A DNA stretch of 64,000 nt, from NCBI GenBank assembly GCA_000499405.2, contig HG738138.1, positions 19,569,753-19,633,752 of the forward strand, given 5' to 3'. Shown here in pieces: positions 13,428 through 27,700 of this stretch. Under the pieces are notes generated by a model that saw nothing but the letters and a program-made list of their open reading frames with translations, was not told the DNA's origin and ran no database searches. Position 1 is the stretch's first letter; the number at the start of each line of letters is the position of its first letter. The DNA is from Onchocerca volvulus. Its lineage: Eukaryota > Nematoda > Chromadorea > Rhabditida > Onchocercidae. The position numbers were made by a program, and so were the translations under genes.

Positions 13428-13902
13428 TTAAGTTTAAAAACTCCAATATTTGGTATTTCCGTCTCTTCAAGAACTTTTTTTATAAACAGTTGTCTTTTTT
13501 AATTGAATTATAAAACCTGCTATATTAATTTTTTGATTCGGGTATTACAGAATTTTTACTAATTGACGGCCTTACTAATATGACTTGTTTTACCTCGCAT
13601 CGTATATTTGCTTCGTCTTTGAAAATAAAGTTTTGTAGTTTATTTTTATTTGATTTGTTGTATTGTAAGTATAATTACATAATATATTATACGTATGTCT
13701 AGAAATTTATATGTGCATTTGTGCAAAAAAATGTAGTGGGAAGGGATGTGGATTTCTGATAAATTTTTCTTTCTTGCTGACTTTGATGCGGCAGTAGTTT
13801 TTTTAAGTTTTTTTAGAAAAGCGATTTAAATTAGGTGTAAATTTGAAATCTGCAATGAAAAGCGTTATTCTGAAGAAGTAAGGAAGCTTTGTAAAGTTAT
13901 CC

Positions 13903-15543
13903 ATGGAATCGTTTACGGAAAAGGAATTGTTGGCGACGATAAACGACATGGGTTATGATCTTTCTCCTGAGGAACTGATATTTTTCAAGAAAGGTAGATT
14001 TGCATTACGTAATTTGTTAGCAAGGTTTTTTTAATAGAAAAGACCGTTATCGGAGGTATTTCGGAAAAAGTTGGTGCTCTCAACTGCATAGTGGGAATTA
14101 TAGAAATGGATCAATTTTTGGATGAACTGGAAAGAGAAAATGAGCAACAGTCGCAAAATCAAAATATATCGTTTAATTCTTTAACGAAAAATGTTGGTCA
14201 GCTAGCTGCTTATGGTATGTTAAGAAACACACTTGGAGCTCATATCCTTTTGAACAAAATTTCTCATGAAACTTATGGTGATGTTAGTGATTTCGAGTCA
14301 AAAGACATTTTTCACAGATTTGAATTTTTGATTAAAGTAGAATTTAATATTTTTTTTTCCCCTAGACATACCATGCAATTATGATAAAGAAAGACTGTTT
14401 TATGCGGAGCAATATCGTCATCTTCCATCTTATGAAAATCTTGAATTGCATATAAATCAGAAGGAAGTTCCACGATCTTCTACATCGATTAATGTATAAC
14501 TTTTCAAAATTTGGAAAAATTGACTTACAATGGAAAAGCCGTTTATTAAAATTTTTAAATCTTTGATTTTGAGAAATACTCGTTATATTCAGCTTAATGT
14601 TTTATTTTTCACATTTTTTTGAATTTCTATGTGCGATTATGAAATAAAATTTCATAATTAGTTTTGCAGCGCTATGGAATACTAGATCATGATGAAATAG
14701 TGGGTATTTTGGATGATGGTTATCGTTGCCTTCGACAAATTGCCGAAGATAACAGTCGCTTGCAAGATTTAGTAATATTTTTGAAATTTTTTCTGGTAAC
14801 TAAAAGATTTAAAATCGAAAAGAAAATCTGATAAATGGATTTTTAGAACAGTCGTCTTAAGCAAAATTTGTACCGTGGTCGTGCAAACTTACTTTCTTCT
14901 GATGAAAGCATGCAGAACCTTCCACTTGATCAAGCAATAAATGATATGAAAGGTTTTCCGAAAGTTGTGAATCTTCATAAATTCTATCTTATTTTGTTTT
15001 TTTTTCAAAAGAAAATTTTTATTTGAGCGAATCAGCACTTGATAAAAAACCAATCTTAGTTCTAATATTTGTTAGCTAAACAAATTATTAATTTTAACCA
15101 CCTTTGAGAAATGAGCACGAATATAAATGAACTTTTATAAATTCTCATTTCAATCGGTTTTTGCAGAACATTCTGATGAGGCAAAAAGTGACAATGCAAT
15201 GATTGCTGTGGATCCCGGTAATTTACTCAATTTTTATTTCGTTTTAATAAGGATCCTCAGTTTCCTCATAAATTTCTATAGTTTGATATTTTCAGCTATA
15301 CGGCCGGTTCTGCATCCACTTCCTGGTGGAGTACCGTTTCGACATGATCCTGTTAAAAAGTATGAATTATATAAGAAGGGTTGGTTGGAGAATCCTCCTC
15401 CAGGTGAGAAAAAACGATTATCGTTAAGATGGAAGGTGCGAGAGTTCATGCTACGGCGAGACATATCCGGAGTTAAACCCATGGATTTGGCTCGAAAAAG
15501 AATGTCGAATCCTGATTGGTTTCCACGTCCTTATCTCGACTAA
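13903..15543 (+). CDS. hyls-1: HYLS-1, centriole/ciliary basal body protein
   Basis: Seven exons join in phase to 300 residues, close to human HYLS1 (299): 13903-13993, 14038-14214, 14366-14493, 14670-14771, 14847-14952, 15167-15217, 15296-15543. The diagnostic part is the C-terminal HYLS1 box at residues 236-270: DPVKKYELYKKGW, a PPPGEKKR turn and LRWKVREFM. The N-terminus is acidic and helical (TEKELLATINDMGYDLSPEE), and the middle has short coiled-coil-like segments. By family knowledge HYLS1 is built into centrioles through SAS-4/CPAP and is needed for ciliogenesis rather than centriole duplication; in nematodes it acts in the sperm line and sensory neurons. The start is the first ATG of the conserved exon; no strong trans-splice acceptor sits right before it. 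Confidence 0.88.
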
Positions 15544-18088
15544 ACAATACCTTATAATTGCTGTATACACTTTTCTGTATTTTATTATTAAAAATTAATT
15601 ATTGATACAGTAATATCCACATTGTCATTGTTGTAGTTTTCAAACGAATGTGGTACTAATTTAAATAGTTTTTCTTTATAAATTCATCTTACTGTTTTTC
15701 CAGATAACTGCCATTAATCTGTTAAAATTTTTGCATATCAGTGTGAATAAATTTTATACGTAATTTAATTTTCTAAAAATAATAGTTCGGGTATATGTTT
15801 CTACATACAAACAGTAGCTGCTGTTTGAACTCAGTTTTTGTTTTTGATTTTCCCAGGTAGCAAGAGTTTCTCATTCTGCATGCGCCAAAAGTAAGAATTA
15901 TTGTTGTTGAAGCCATTTTCGTCTTTATCATAATTCATTATCATTTAATAGTTTAACAGCGCTAAGAGAACAGGAAAATGAAAAATTCCATTTTACGGGA
16001 TGAGTTGAACGTAACTAGCACATTTGTTCTTATTGAACTGACTGGTTGGTCGATTTTCAACGATGATACTCCGTCATCTACTGAAGAATACAACCCTGAA
16101 AACTGTCCTAATTTCCAGTCATTATACAATTGTGAACTAGTTTGAAATGGTTCTTCCTTTTTGAGAATACTTCATACATTTCCAAATTTCCTATTTATTT
16201 CATCCATTATTTTTGCTAGAAGTTTTTATTTTTAAATATATTTTATAATCTATGTTTAATGGTTTTTGAAAATTTCCAAAATTGATGTGAAGAGTCTTTA
16301 AAAAAATACGGTAGCGGTCACTAACTTTCGTTGTTTGAATCACCGTGGAATTGTATTCACTGAACCTTTTCACAATTTTTCGAATTCTTTGGAAAATTTC
16401 TGCTAAGTTTCCAAACGTAAGCCTGCTTTTTGACTTCAGAAAATCATCGAGATGATTAAAATCATCAAAATCAAGTTAATAAAAACGAAATACGGCTTAA
16501 GTTTATGTTAAATGAAATGAAAAGAATGAAATAATTTATGTTTGAGATTTGAAAATTTGGAATTTTCAATGTTCAAGCAACTGTATAAACGAGATTCTAA
16601 CGATTCTTTTTGTTTTGTTGCTAATGTTAACGTACTTTGACCTTACAATGATAGCTTCTCTGCCAATTGCGCCAATTTTGCTGTATTCAGTTTCGGAATG
16701 CTTGTTGAAGATTTCACTTGCATAAATTTTTCCGGAAATCAGAAAATATTTTTGATAAAAATTTTGAAGTATTGAAATATTCAAGATAATCGATTTGTAG
16801 TTAATTACAAGGTAAAAATTTAGTTTTAATAATTGATTCGAGATTGGAATCTTGAAGATTCCCAACTGCCATCGAAATTAATGGTAGCGCATAGTTAAAG
16901 AGGTAAGGAAAGAGAGGAAATAAGTGGGACTAAACAATTCCTGTGGCCTTGTTTGCATCTCTGTACCTGTTTATTCCATCAAATGTTGAATGTCGGAGAT
17001 TGTCAAGATAAACGAATGATGTGACAAAAAGTTTTTTGACACTGTCTGCTTCACCTTATATCGGACATTTTCTATCTTTCTTTTTCCCCTTCTCTATCAA
17101 ATTAAATAGTTTTATAAGATTTCCAGTTCGCTATAATTTAACGAAAAGATTCAAATATTTCGTTTTTCGTCACAGAAAACATTGGCTCCGTCTTTTTCGG
17201 CTTTGATTATTCTCATAATTAGCAAATAGGCGGCTAGTGAAGTAACGAATACATTGCTTTATTCATACCTAGAATCATTATATTATTTCAATTTAACCAC
17301 AAAAGGAGAAGTAAAATTTAATTTAGAAAATGAATAAATATTAGAATGCAAATACGTCTCGTCTCACACAGCTGATTTCGCTCTTCAGCCTTCGACATGT
17401 GCAAGTGCTGTGAAAAAATTATTTTTCTTGGTTTGCTTATTATGAAAATAATTCAAAAAATAGTACCTTTGAGAGTTTATCGATACCGAATTGGTTAACG
17501 ATAGTTGATAAAAATATCGCTCGACAGTTGGAACCAAGAGTTTTCTTCTTGACTGTTGATAGCCGGGATATTTGTTGGGAGAATGGTAAGGATATTTTCT
17601 GGGAGATTCGTCGATGATGGATGTATGTTAGATGAGAATTGAAGCAGTACAATTCGCCGCGTTACCCAAATCAGTTTTGAGCCAAAATTTCTTTTCTCTC
17701 ACTAGTAGCAATTCCTTTTGTAGTAGGCGTTTCTTTATCATATTCCCATCATTGTACATAAGCTAGGTTATAGGACGGAAGCATTTACATATGAATTATG
17801 AATTAGTTCCAAGTATTTACTACTGAAGTTAAAGCTTGTAATCGAAAACAAAGATAAGAACTACATTAATTATGGTAACACTCATTTATATACATCTTGA
17901 GTCATATGAGAAATATTTTTACAATGCAATATTCTGAATATATGAATATATTTATGCTAAAATCTTTTCCGACATTCCTGACTGAAGGAGATAAATCCCT
18001 TCAAATGAAAGAGTTTAGGAATTGTAACAAAATAACTTGCTTGAATTCATCGTTTCATAATACTCCTCGTTCGTAGAGCAATAGTTTC
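15544..18088. other. Intergenic gap, no supported gene
   Basis: AT-rich sequence between the hyls-1 stop and the minus-strand intermediate-filament relic. Open frames near 16570-16865 and 17440-17650 (minus) lack domain features and splice context, and I do not support them. Confidence 0.45.
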
Positions 18089-18880
18089 TTATTTTTTGAT
18101 TTTCTGCGCTGATTTCTTGATCGTTGGTAATTGAATTCTTGAGCTCTCACTGTCGTTAATTTCTAAAGGGTCCAGTGTATTCATGGGTCTATTGAGAAGT
18201 CTTCCATATGTTATTTCTATTAAGGCACTTCTTGCTTCAATGAGTTCTCCATGTTTTTTCTTTTCAGTTGATCGAATTCTTGAATTTTCCTTTTAGCTTG
18301 TAACTAAATCATTTTCGACAGTTTTTATTTTAGCCTAACCATATTTAATTTGCTTATCAAGCTCATCCTTGCATTGGGGTAATATACTTAATTTCATTTT
18401 CAAGATCACATTCTCACGCTGAATCGTCTCAATGCATTTTTTTAGTTCATTGATGCAATTTTTATATTTTTCTTCAAATTCAAGATTGATTTCATGTTCT
18501 TTGTCTTGAACTTCTCGTTCTTCTTCTGTTGTTACCTTTCGACATTGTTAGTGTGCAATTTGTTAACCCCTTCTTTCAAGAATTCTCTAGTTTTTTCAAC
18601 TACTGCCTTTTCTAAATCAATGACACGCAATCGTTTTTCCAGACATTTTATTTGACATTTCACGTCATCCAAATTTTCAATTTGATTTGTCAGGTTACAT
18701 TTGCTTTCTGCCAAATGTTTGTTTATAAAACGTTGAGCTTCATCAGCTTTCCTTTTAAATCTATTATTTCTTCCAATAACTAGTATCATTTCTGTTTCTT
18801 CTTCAATAGACTGCATTCGACGCCATTTCAGTATTGAAGATTTCTTTGGTTCTGATTGTGTTATTTCAGTCTTTCCGACA
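18089..18880 (-). pseudogene. Broken intronless intermediate-filament/lamin-like copy
   Basis: Reading leftwards, an open frame from about 18880 to 18537 encodes a heptad-like coiled coil. The frame then shifts near 18540 and the coiled coil continues (EEEREVQDKEHEINLEFEEK) through two in-frame stops, at 18335-18337 (TAG) and 18293-18295 (TAA), to a terminal stop at 18089. Near the end, KHGELIEARSALIEITYGRLLN matches the helix-termination signature of intermediate filaments (ELxxxKxALDxEIxTYRxLLE). About 240 codons without a recognisable intron, a frameshift and two stops point to a retroposed or decayed gene. No poly(A) tail or target-site duplication was seen. A divergent coiled-coil gene with unseen introns is possible. 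Confidence 0.5.
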
Positions 18881-19447
18881 CAAAGAGTATGAACGAAAAT
18901 AAATGTAGAAATATCGGGAATTATGCTTGCAATTGAAGATCGCTGTTGGTACTATAATCCCAGTCGGTATATTGGACCGAGAAATCATTTCAAACACAAT
19001 ACAATTTTCATTCGTTTTTCAATAGTTAAAGCAATGAAACAGTAGCATATGCAGACTGCTATACAATTTTTCCATTTACTGTGCGAGATTTCTCATGCAT
19101 AGTAGAATACTTTTCGTGTGGAATATAAGCATTGTGCATTTTCGAATTTTACAGAAATCGAATTTATTATTTAAAAAATTGAAATTCAGTTAGTAATGGC
19201 AGAAATTAGAGGTTGGTTTGCGCATGTTTGTTTTCTTACAGATTTTCTATTTGGTTAAAATGACTATTGAGATTTTTTGATACTTAAGAAATAAACGAAT
19301 TTAAATACAGTGGGCAGGACTTAATTTTTTAGCTAATGGTTTTTGATATTTCTTTTAAGTAACAGAAAGCAATATGCTATAAACGCTACGATCATAATAT
19401 GATTCCTGATAAAGTAAAACACTTGAAACTTCATCACTTACAGAAAA

Positions 19448-22400
19448 ATGGAAAAGTTGAAATGTTGTGTGCAAACATATGAATGGGGTAAAAAAGGTGT
19501 GGCAAGTGAAGTAGCCCGAGTGTATGCTACCGGGAATCCCGACGCAAGCATTGATGATAGAATTTCATATGCTGAGGTAAACTTACTGCAACTATTTGCT
19601 TCAACATTTCTATTTGATTTGAAATTCAAATCGTTCTAATGAAGTATGACATCATATTTAAATGTCTAAAATAACTGATGCACAAATCTATGGCTAGGGA
19701 ATAAATTGGCATAAAATAAAATATATATCAGATAATTAAAGCTGTGGATGGGTACACATCCGGATGGACCATGCCACATCCAACGATCTCAAAAGAAGCT
19801 TTCCCAATATATTGCTGAATATGAAGCCAGCCCTCGCCAAAAAATCTCAGCTGAAAGGCATCTCCCATTCATTATGAAATTAATGAGCATACAGCATAAT
19901 TTGTCTATACAGGCTCATCCTACAAAGGTTCGTTTCAATTCAGATGAATTGATGGAAGTAAATGGTTGAATTAAATTAAATAAAAATTCAATCATAGTAA
20001 TGAAACTAAAATTAAAGGTGAAAGTAGTTAGTAAAAGAGATTCATTTTTTCGACAGTGATTTCTGAAGACCACAAATCTTTTTTGAAAAATTTGGAATAA
20101 GTGGAGACCTAAATGAAATTTTCTATTCCTCATTTACAGATTTATTTTAAATTGTAGCTCCATTTTTTCCCTCATGAATAAAGTTTTTGCAGGAACAGGC
20201 AGCACGACTAAATGACCGTGATCCAATTCATTATCCCGATAGGAATCATAAACCTGAGCTTGCTTATGCACTTACTAGATTTGAACTATTGTGCGGGTTT
20301 CGACCTGCTAAGCAAATTTGTGCAAATCTTGAAGGTTTATAAATTGTTCAAAACTTCAACACTCCTTTAAGTTCTGAACTTCACTGCCTTCAAGTTCTGA
20401 ACTTTTAACTGAAAGATTTTTGTTTATAGTTTCATCTATTTAGATAGTTCAAAATTTATTTTTTATTCTTGGATGCTTTGTATTTACGTCTACCAGATTG
20501 TATAACAGATGATCTGCTTACTGTTCTATTATTAAACTACTTTACTATTTACATATCTCCTACTGACTTGTATATTTGTTCGGAACTGGAAATATTTTAA
20601 AATTTGTAACTTTTTGCAGCTTTCCCAGAATTGAAACATTTGATGGGTGAGGACACATCGCACGCATTCCAAATACTGGTGCGAGCTGAAATTAATGAAG
20701 AGTGTGAAACACTGAAATTTGCTTTGGCTGTGTGTTTCAAAAAATTTATGAAGCATGCTAAAGATACCGCCGATGAAGTAAAATCATTGCTCGACTCTGT
20801 CCTTACAAAGCTCATTTGTGGAAGTTTGTTCTTTCTGAATTTGAAAATGGTAATCTGGCCGAATAAGTAATTCCTTTTGTGGACTTAAAACAGTTTATTG
20901 GAGTTACAATGAGAAAAAATGAAGTAAACTTTAGAAGATTATCCATAATAACTGTATGCTACTGAAAACTTGAAATTGAATTTGAAAATGACTTTCTCAT
21001 CAATGAATAAATTCTTTTTCCGAAAATCTAATTCTCACTGTTTTAGCTTCTTTCGTACAAGTAATTTCTGATTATTGATTTTTGACTCCTCAATTTCTTT
21101 GATTCCGTGATTTGAAAATTAGTTATTAATAATTCACCTCATGCCTATAATCAAAATCATGTAGAGATGGTTTTGAAATTTTTTGAATACGATTGAAAAT
21201 TCCATCATTTTTTAGAAGCTTGTCTGTTCTTGAGTTTTATTTGGAATAAATTACCAATTTTCGAGAAATATAAAAAATTTGAAATTTAAATCTGCAGTAC
21301 GTGGATCCCTTAGCGAAGAGACGGTAGCAGTAATTCAGAAAATGGCTCGAGATTTCCCTGGTGACATTGGTTGTTTTGTACCATTGCTTCTGAATCACAT
21401 TGTTTTATCTCCTGGAGAATGTTGCTATTATGCTGCTCAAGAGCTTCATGCTTATCTTTCCGGAGGTTTGTTTCCTTACCAATAATTTTTGTTTTCAGAT
21501 AAATTTTACTGACTGGAAGATATGATTATTTGTTCTTCAGAATGTATAGAATGTGTTAGCTGTTCAAATAACACAATTCGAGCAGCATGTACATCAAAAT
21601 TCATCGATATCGATACTTTGTGCGAGATTCTAAACTATCAGATGACCGATCCGTCGTATTATATTGTATCTCCAACTGTTTTAAAAAATTTCCCACACAT
21701 CCGTGTTTACGATCCCGACTGCGATGACTTTACACTTCATGAAGTTAAAGTGAATTTATCATCATTCTATTTCGATTCTTCTTTCTGTTCGTTATTATTT
21801 AAATGAACGATAATTTTGCAGAAAATCGTTTCTGCGTGATGGATGAAAACTGTCGTTTTGGTGCAGGAAGATTTTTTGAAAATGAGTTAGGAAAAAAAGT
21901 AGCAGAGGCTGTTATTCTTTAAACATCGATTTAAATAATTCGGCAAATTAGCAATGATGAAGAATGATTAAAATTAAGAACAGATTGATTAATTTTAATT
22001 GAATAAAATGCAGACATTTTCTGTCTTCTTTAGCTAGAAATTCAAGAGCTTTTTGTATCCCTTTTATTTCATGTAGTTTATTGCATTTTATTTCAACTTG
22101 TGTAAAATTAACTAACCCACGCAGAATTTAAACATTCTCTATTATGTTACATTACGACAAATTTTCATGTTATTTCAGATACCATCATCAGGAACAGCAA
22201 AAGCATGTCCAGTATTCATTCCAAGCCTAAAATGCGGTAGTATTATGTTAGTTGTAGAGGGCGAAGGTACCATCGACAGCTATTCTGTGAAACGAAAAAC
22301 AAAAAAATCTCTGAGAGTGAGGCGTGGCGATGTAATCTACATAGAATCATGTGTTCAATTGTGCTTCGCGGAATGCTCTAGAGATATCCTAGCATATCGA

Positions 22401-22571
22401 ACATTCAGCTATGAGGAAGGGCCAGACCATTTGCTTTATAGTACTGATGGAACGACAGTGTCAGAGACGACCCGTATCACAGTTCCGATGAAAGGTCGTA
22501 TCAATCCTTTAGTCATCGACGATGATGCCGAAATGTTTGATATCGAGAATGAAATGGATGGAATCTGCTAA
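19448..22571 (+). CDS. MPI: Mannose-6-phosphate isomerase
   Basis: Seven exons join in phase to 476 residues: 19448-19576, 19742-19927, 20193-20334, 20620-20823, 21298-21465, 21541-21749, 22179-22571. The enzyme interconverts fructose-6-P and mannose-6-P in the cytosol, feeding GDP-mannose for glycosylation. Family marks are VQTYEWGKKG at the start, LWMGTHPDGP, IQAHPTK, YPDRNHKPELAYALTRFELLCGF and HAYLSGECIECVSCSNNTIRA. Zinc ligands expected by family are present: Q100, H102, E127 and H271. R290 matches the catalytic arginine. The usual GEAMFLGANEPHAY string reads GECCYYAAQELHAY here. A cupin-like C-terminal domain follows (VEGEGTI, RRGDVIYIES). It is about 50 residues longer than human MPI (423). 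A TTACAG acceptor ends 5 bases before the ATG, as for trans-splicing. Confidence 0.94.
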
Positions 22572-24771
22572 AATATAAAAAAATTATGTTCCGTTTCAAT
22601 TAATTTTGATTCCATTAAAGTCTTATGATTATTTATGTGACAATATGTAGCAATAATACAGATTACCAATCGATGAAAGTATCCTCTATGGGAAAATCTT
22701 AGTTCATCATATACCCAGCACGCGTTAATAATTTCTTTTCTAAAATTAATTTTGAATTAGATGAACAAATTTTTAGTCAGCAAGATTGATATTTTTCAGA
22801 CCTTCATAACAGTCATAATTAATAAGTAATAAATTGGGTGGTAATTATTAAAACACTCATTTGATGACAATATAGCAATTAATTAGCAATCAATTTTGCA
22901 CCCACTTAAACTGTAAACGTGTGCTATAATACGCTAGACTGCTTATGCAATTGTTTTATTCGGAGATATATTAAACTGAGAGTATGGCTGTATTTTCAAA
23001 TTTTGTTTGTTCTTCCTTTCTTTCCATTCAACAAAGAAAAGCTAAAATGTAAAAGTTCCAGATGGTTGCATAAAAATAAACAGCTATTTGAAGAAACGTA
23101 ACAGCTATATTTTGTATAATGATTAATAAATGACTGACAATTCAAATACCCTTATCTGTGACAGATAACAAGAAATATTCGACATAAACTCCATTATTCT
23201 AGTCTCCACTTCGCTGCATAGTTTTTCGAATGAAAGATCGATCTCTAACAGATATTTTGCCAAACATCAGCTTACTTTCAGCAGTACAACAATTATACTA
23301 CGAGTCATTATTCTTCTTAAATCGTTTACTTCAACTTTACACTTCATCAATAATATATAAACTTTAGAAATGGCCAGAAAAAATCCCAATTATAGAAGAA
23401 TACAAGAAATCCTCTTTGGAAATTAGAAAAGAATTTACGGGATTTCAACAATTGATAGACAAAAATAAAAGCAAAGTATAGACTTCTACATTTTATTTGA
23501 CTGGAGAGTCCATCAACCAAAGTTTGAAATTTTATAAACGGTCACTAGTAATCATTCCAATATCATTTTGCATTAATGTAATTTGAAATATTTAATTAGT
23601 AAGCTTCTGCTAAGCATTATTTCATGATTATTCATGAGTTTTTTTTTTGTTTCCAACCGTTTAATTGATTCCATTTATTCCCGAAATTATTAATATTACT
23701 TTCAATGTAACTGATTTCGTCTCAAATACATATGCTTTTATTTTCAATGGATGACATGTGAAGCCAAATATACCTTCCCACAAAGCTTTTCTGTTCCGAG
23801 TTTTTTCGAAAATTAGTTGGAAGACTTTCGGGAAATATCTAAGATTGGAAGAGTATTGGCGACAAATTAAAAACTAAACGAGCCAAGTCACAACAGCCCG
23901 AAAGTGTGTTGAGAGAACTGCCATAACTGAACGAGCTATATGAAAGCCGTGCAGTGGACGATGACATAGACCGGAATGAAAATGTGATCCCACACTTTAG
24001 ATATTTGTAGCACTGTGATGTGATTGGTGATGAGGCGTAAAACAGTGTGAGATGAGTTGGATGTATTTCCATTTGTTGCACAAAAAAGGGAAGCTAAATT
24101 AAGGTAGATGTGAGGGACTAAAATATTCGACCAAATTTACCTTTTTTTAAAACTACTATTGGCTTTCTGTATGACAACAAATTTTTATGCTTTATAGAAA
24201 TATCTAAGTCAAAATGGGCCAAAAGATATAATCTTGACTGGTCTCTCTCTCTTTATAGACTTCTTTCTCCTCATAGTCCCTTACTCTTTTCTTCCATTAT
24301 TAAATCGTTTTCATTTATTTTTCGTGATCTGTTATCATAATTGTGTATTATATATGCACATCTATGTAATGGATATTACAGAAGTAATAGAAATTGTTGA
24401 TGACAGATACATTATAAGAGACAGTTCTAGGCATTATGCAGAATCTTAATGGACTATATGCTTGTGAGTATTCCTGGTTAGGAGTAGATTAGTAGATGTC
24501 TTCATTTAATGGTTAGACTAAAGATGAAAGATACTTTTGGCTTCTTTAATTATCAGTATTGAAAGGAAAGAAAATGTGAAAAATATATGAGCTGTTCTTC
24601 TAGTGATTTCCTATAATCATTTTTTTAGAAATCCTGAATATCATATCGTTTTCTTTTATGGCGAATTTAACATAAATTAGTTTTCTCCTTCATTCTCTCA
24701 TTTTTTCTCTCAGAACTTTTTCTCAGTCCATTGAGATTCAATATATTGTGCTCAAAGAAGTAGATTTCAGG
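22572..24771. other. Intergenic gap, no supported gene
   Basis: AT-rich sequence between MPI and eea-1, both on the plus strand. At 2.2 kb it is long for an operon spacer. An open minus-strand frame at 23839-24081 has no domain features and is not supported. The end of the gap is a GATTTCAG acceptor at 24770, one base before the eea-1 ATG. Confidence 0.45.
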
Positions 24772-27700
24772 ATGTTGCGTAAACTGAAACAGCAGGTGAC
24801 GCAAGCCGTAAACAGTGTTAATCCCTCCGAGGTACTTCCTCGTATTGTTGTTTGTTGATGTCATAAGAGAATAAATTTCTTATTACTTAAACACACATCG
24901 TGTCTTACAAAGCGATCAAGATATTCAATATCTTTGTGAAAATGGTGATGAGTAGAAACACCGTGAGGGAGATTTAGTGAATGATTTGTCACTCTTTAAC
25001 CTTTCTTATAGAAGAACGACAAATCATTCACTTATCTGCTTGAATTTCTTATGTAAAAGATCATAGAAAAATACTGGTTCTTTTACAGCCTCAGCACGAG
25101 CCACTGTTTAATGAAAGCGATGCATCTTCAGAAGGTTTCCTGTGTCCTGTATGCATGCACTCATTTTCTTCTCCAGATGAGTTGCAGATACATTTTCAAG
25201 TGCATGCAATTCAGCAGGTTACAATACCAAGTGAATTTGCCGAAAATTTTGAAATTTCGAGTGTAGTCTGGTAATTATAACAGCAAAAAAACGATTTGGT
25301 ATTTCTTCAGTTCATTTGCAAAAGTATTACTGTTTTTTCAGGTTGGAGAGCAAAAACTCAGTGATTCCTCTTCATTCAGTTTACTTGGTGCGTTTATGTG
25401 CTTTAATTAAAAGCATTTGAGTATTTTACAAACAGACACTTTTTGCATAAATCAAAAAAATACCTATTTGTGAAATGGACATTTGGTTTTTATTATCTCA
25501 ATATCCAGTAAAAATGTTTTATTTAGGAAATGGTTTTAATGAATCAAATGCAGTTCATCTCGAACTGGACATGAAAGAACTTAGGTCACAATTGCAAGAT
25601 GAGAAGCGCTATTCAATGGAGTTGAAGAAGGAGCTGGACAGATTGCTTGGCCTTATCGCAAACCAAACAGAAATATCTAAAGTATCTATAAATATTGTAC
25701 TTTTTGTTTAAAAGGAGAAATAGTATAGTTATAAATGTTTTTCATTAGTTTTTCAATTTGCTCCTGTCCACCTTATGTTGTTTAAATTTCTCTTTTTTGG
25801 TAAAATTCGCTAAATTCTATCAAAATTTCAGGACGAAATACCTTATCTTACGCAACAAGTACAGATGCTCGAAGCTGGTAAAGCATTAGGTTATTTTTCT
25901 TTTGATTTTTTGAAAGGGATTTGCATTGATGTTTTTGAAAAGGAATTTTATTTTCAGCAACGGAACGAATGCTTGAAATGGAAAAAGAAACACGTGGGAT
26001 GAATCGGCAAGTTGAACAATTAAAACAGGAAAATAGTAAGTTGATCAAAAAAATTGGGGAACTTTCTACGAACATTATCAGTAAAACAGATGAAATCGAA
26101 GAGAAAAATGCGGAAAAAGCCCTTCTGGGGGATGAACTAGTGCGCTACCGGCAGGAGATACAAAATTTGGAAGTGGAAATCGAAAATCTACGAAAAAAAC
26201 TCGACCAAAGGTAAATTATGGATCTTAGAAAATCCTTTATGATTTTGTCCATAACAATACAATAAGTTTGCGATTTTCCCATGTCTAAGTTAATTTAGGC
26301 CATCAGAGGATGACGTCAATGTGCTTAGGAAGGAGCTGGTACATGCACAGCAGTTGATGGACAGGATAACACAAGAAAAAGAAGAAGAAATTAAGAAAGA
26401 CATTGGTACAATGCATAAAATGGAGCAGGACCGAGAAAGGTAAGCTATTTTGGTTTGAGGTGCTAAATTTATGTCGTCGCTTGAAAATATTTTCAAGAAG
26501 TTTTCGTAAGTTACGGTTCTTGTTGAAAAAATACGTCAAAGCATCTTTTCAGGTTAAACTGTGAAATTGGGATTCTAAAAAGCAATATTGAAGGTCTCGA
26601 GAATATTATCGCGAAGTGAGTTAATATGTTAATATCGTGTCATTACGCGGATTATATGATGAATTTTGAGGGCTTGGCTTCATATGTGAAAATAAAATTA
26701 TTTCAGATCTGGTGATGGATCTAAAAAACTTATTGAAGAAATCGAAGCTTTCAGAAAAGTTTGGGAAGTATGTTACTCTACTCATGCAATTTCTATTGCA
26801 TTCCAGTGTTGTAATTTATTTAGAGTTTCAATTGCAGAAGAAAGCCGCAAATTCAACTGAAAGAATTTCCAATGCTTGCAAGAAAATCGAAGATTTAGAA
26901 ATTACTGTGAGTGGATATAAAAGGGAAATCAGAACTAATGATATTGAAAAAAATAAAATGTCAGAATTTGAAGATGCAAAGAAATCTCTATTAGAGGTAA
27001 TATCGGAATAATACTTTCGAAGATGATTTTATTACTCTTATGTTGTATGTAATCAATAAAAACTATTTGAAGTAGACAATGACTTCCTTACCTCATCCTT
27101 AAATCATTTTTTTTTTCAAATTTAGATTTCACAACAGAATGAAAAATACAAGGAAGAGCTACGTCAAAATAAGCATGCGTTAGAATTGGCTATATCAAGA
27201 GCTAGGGAAGTTCGTTTAAATTTATTTTTAAATTTGTTTGTTCATTATGCTAGCGATATTATATTGCTACTGATTCATGTTTTCAGGCGGAGAAGCAGCA
27301 CATTAATTTACAAGAAAAAATCATGTCATTAACTCTTTTGCTCAATGAACAAAAGCAGAATTATGAAGAAAAAGTCAGAGATAATCAGGTAAAAGTAAAC
27401 CAAAAATAATTTTATATTCAAGTTTCTGAAATGATTTCGTTCCTGTTGCAGTAAATAATCTCAATAACTCTTCAGGAAATGGAAGCGATTAAAAAAGAAG
27501 AAATAAAAACTGAATATCGAAAAGAAATTGAACAGCTGAAGACAAATATTTTCAAACTAGAAACTTCTTTGACTGAAGCATCCGCGATCGAAGATGTTTT
27601 GAAGCAGAATTTAAAAGAAGCAAAAGCGAAAGAATCACTTTTGATGCAAAAAGTTTGTTGGTATTATGTAACATATGGTTTTTAGTAATTTCTCCTTACA

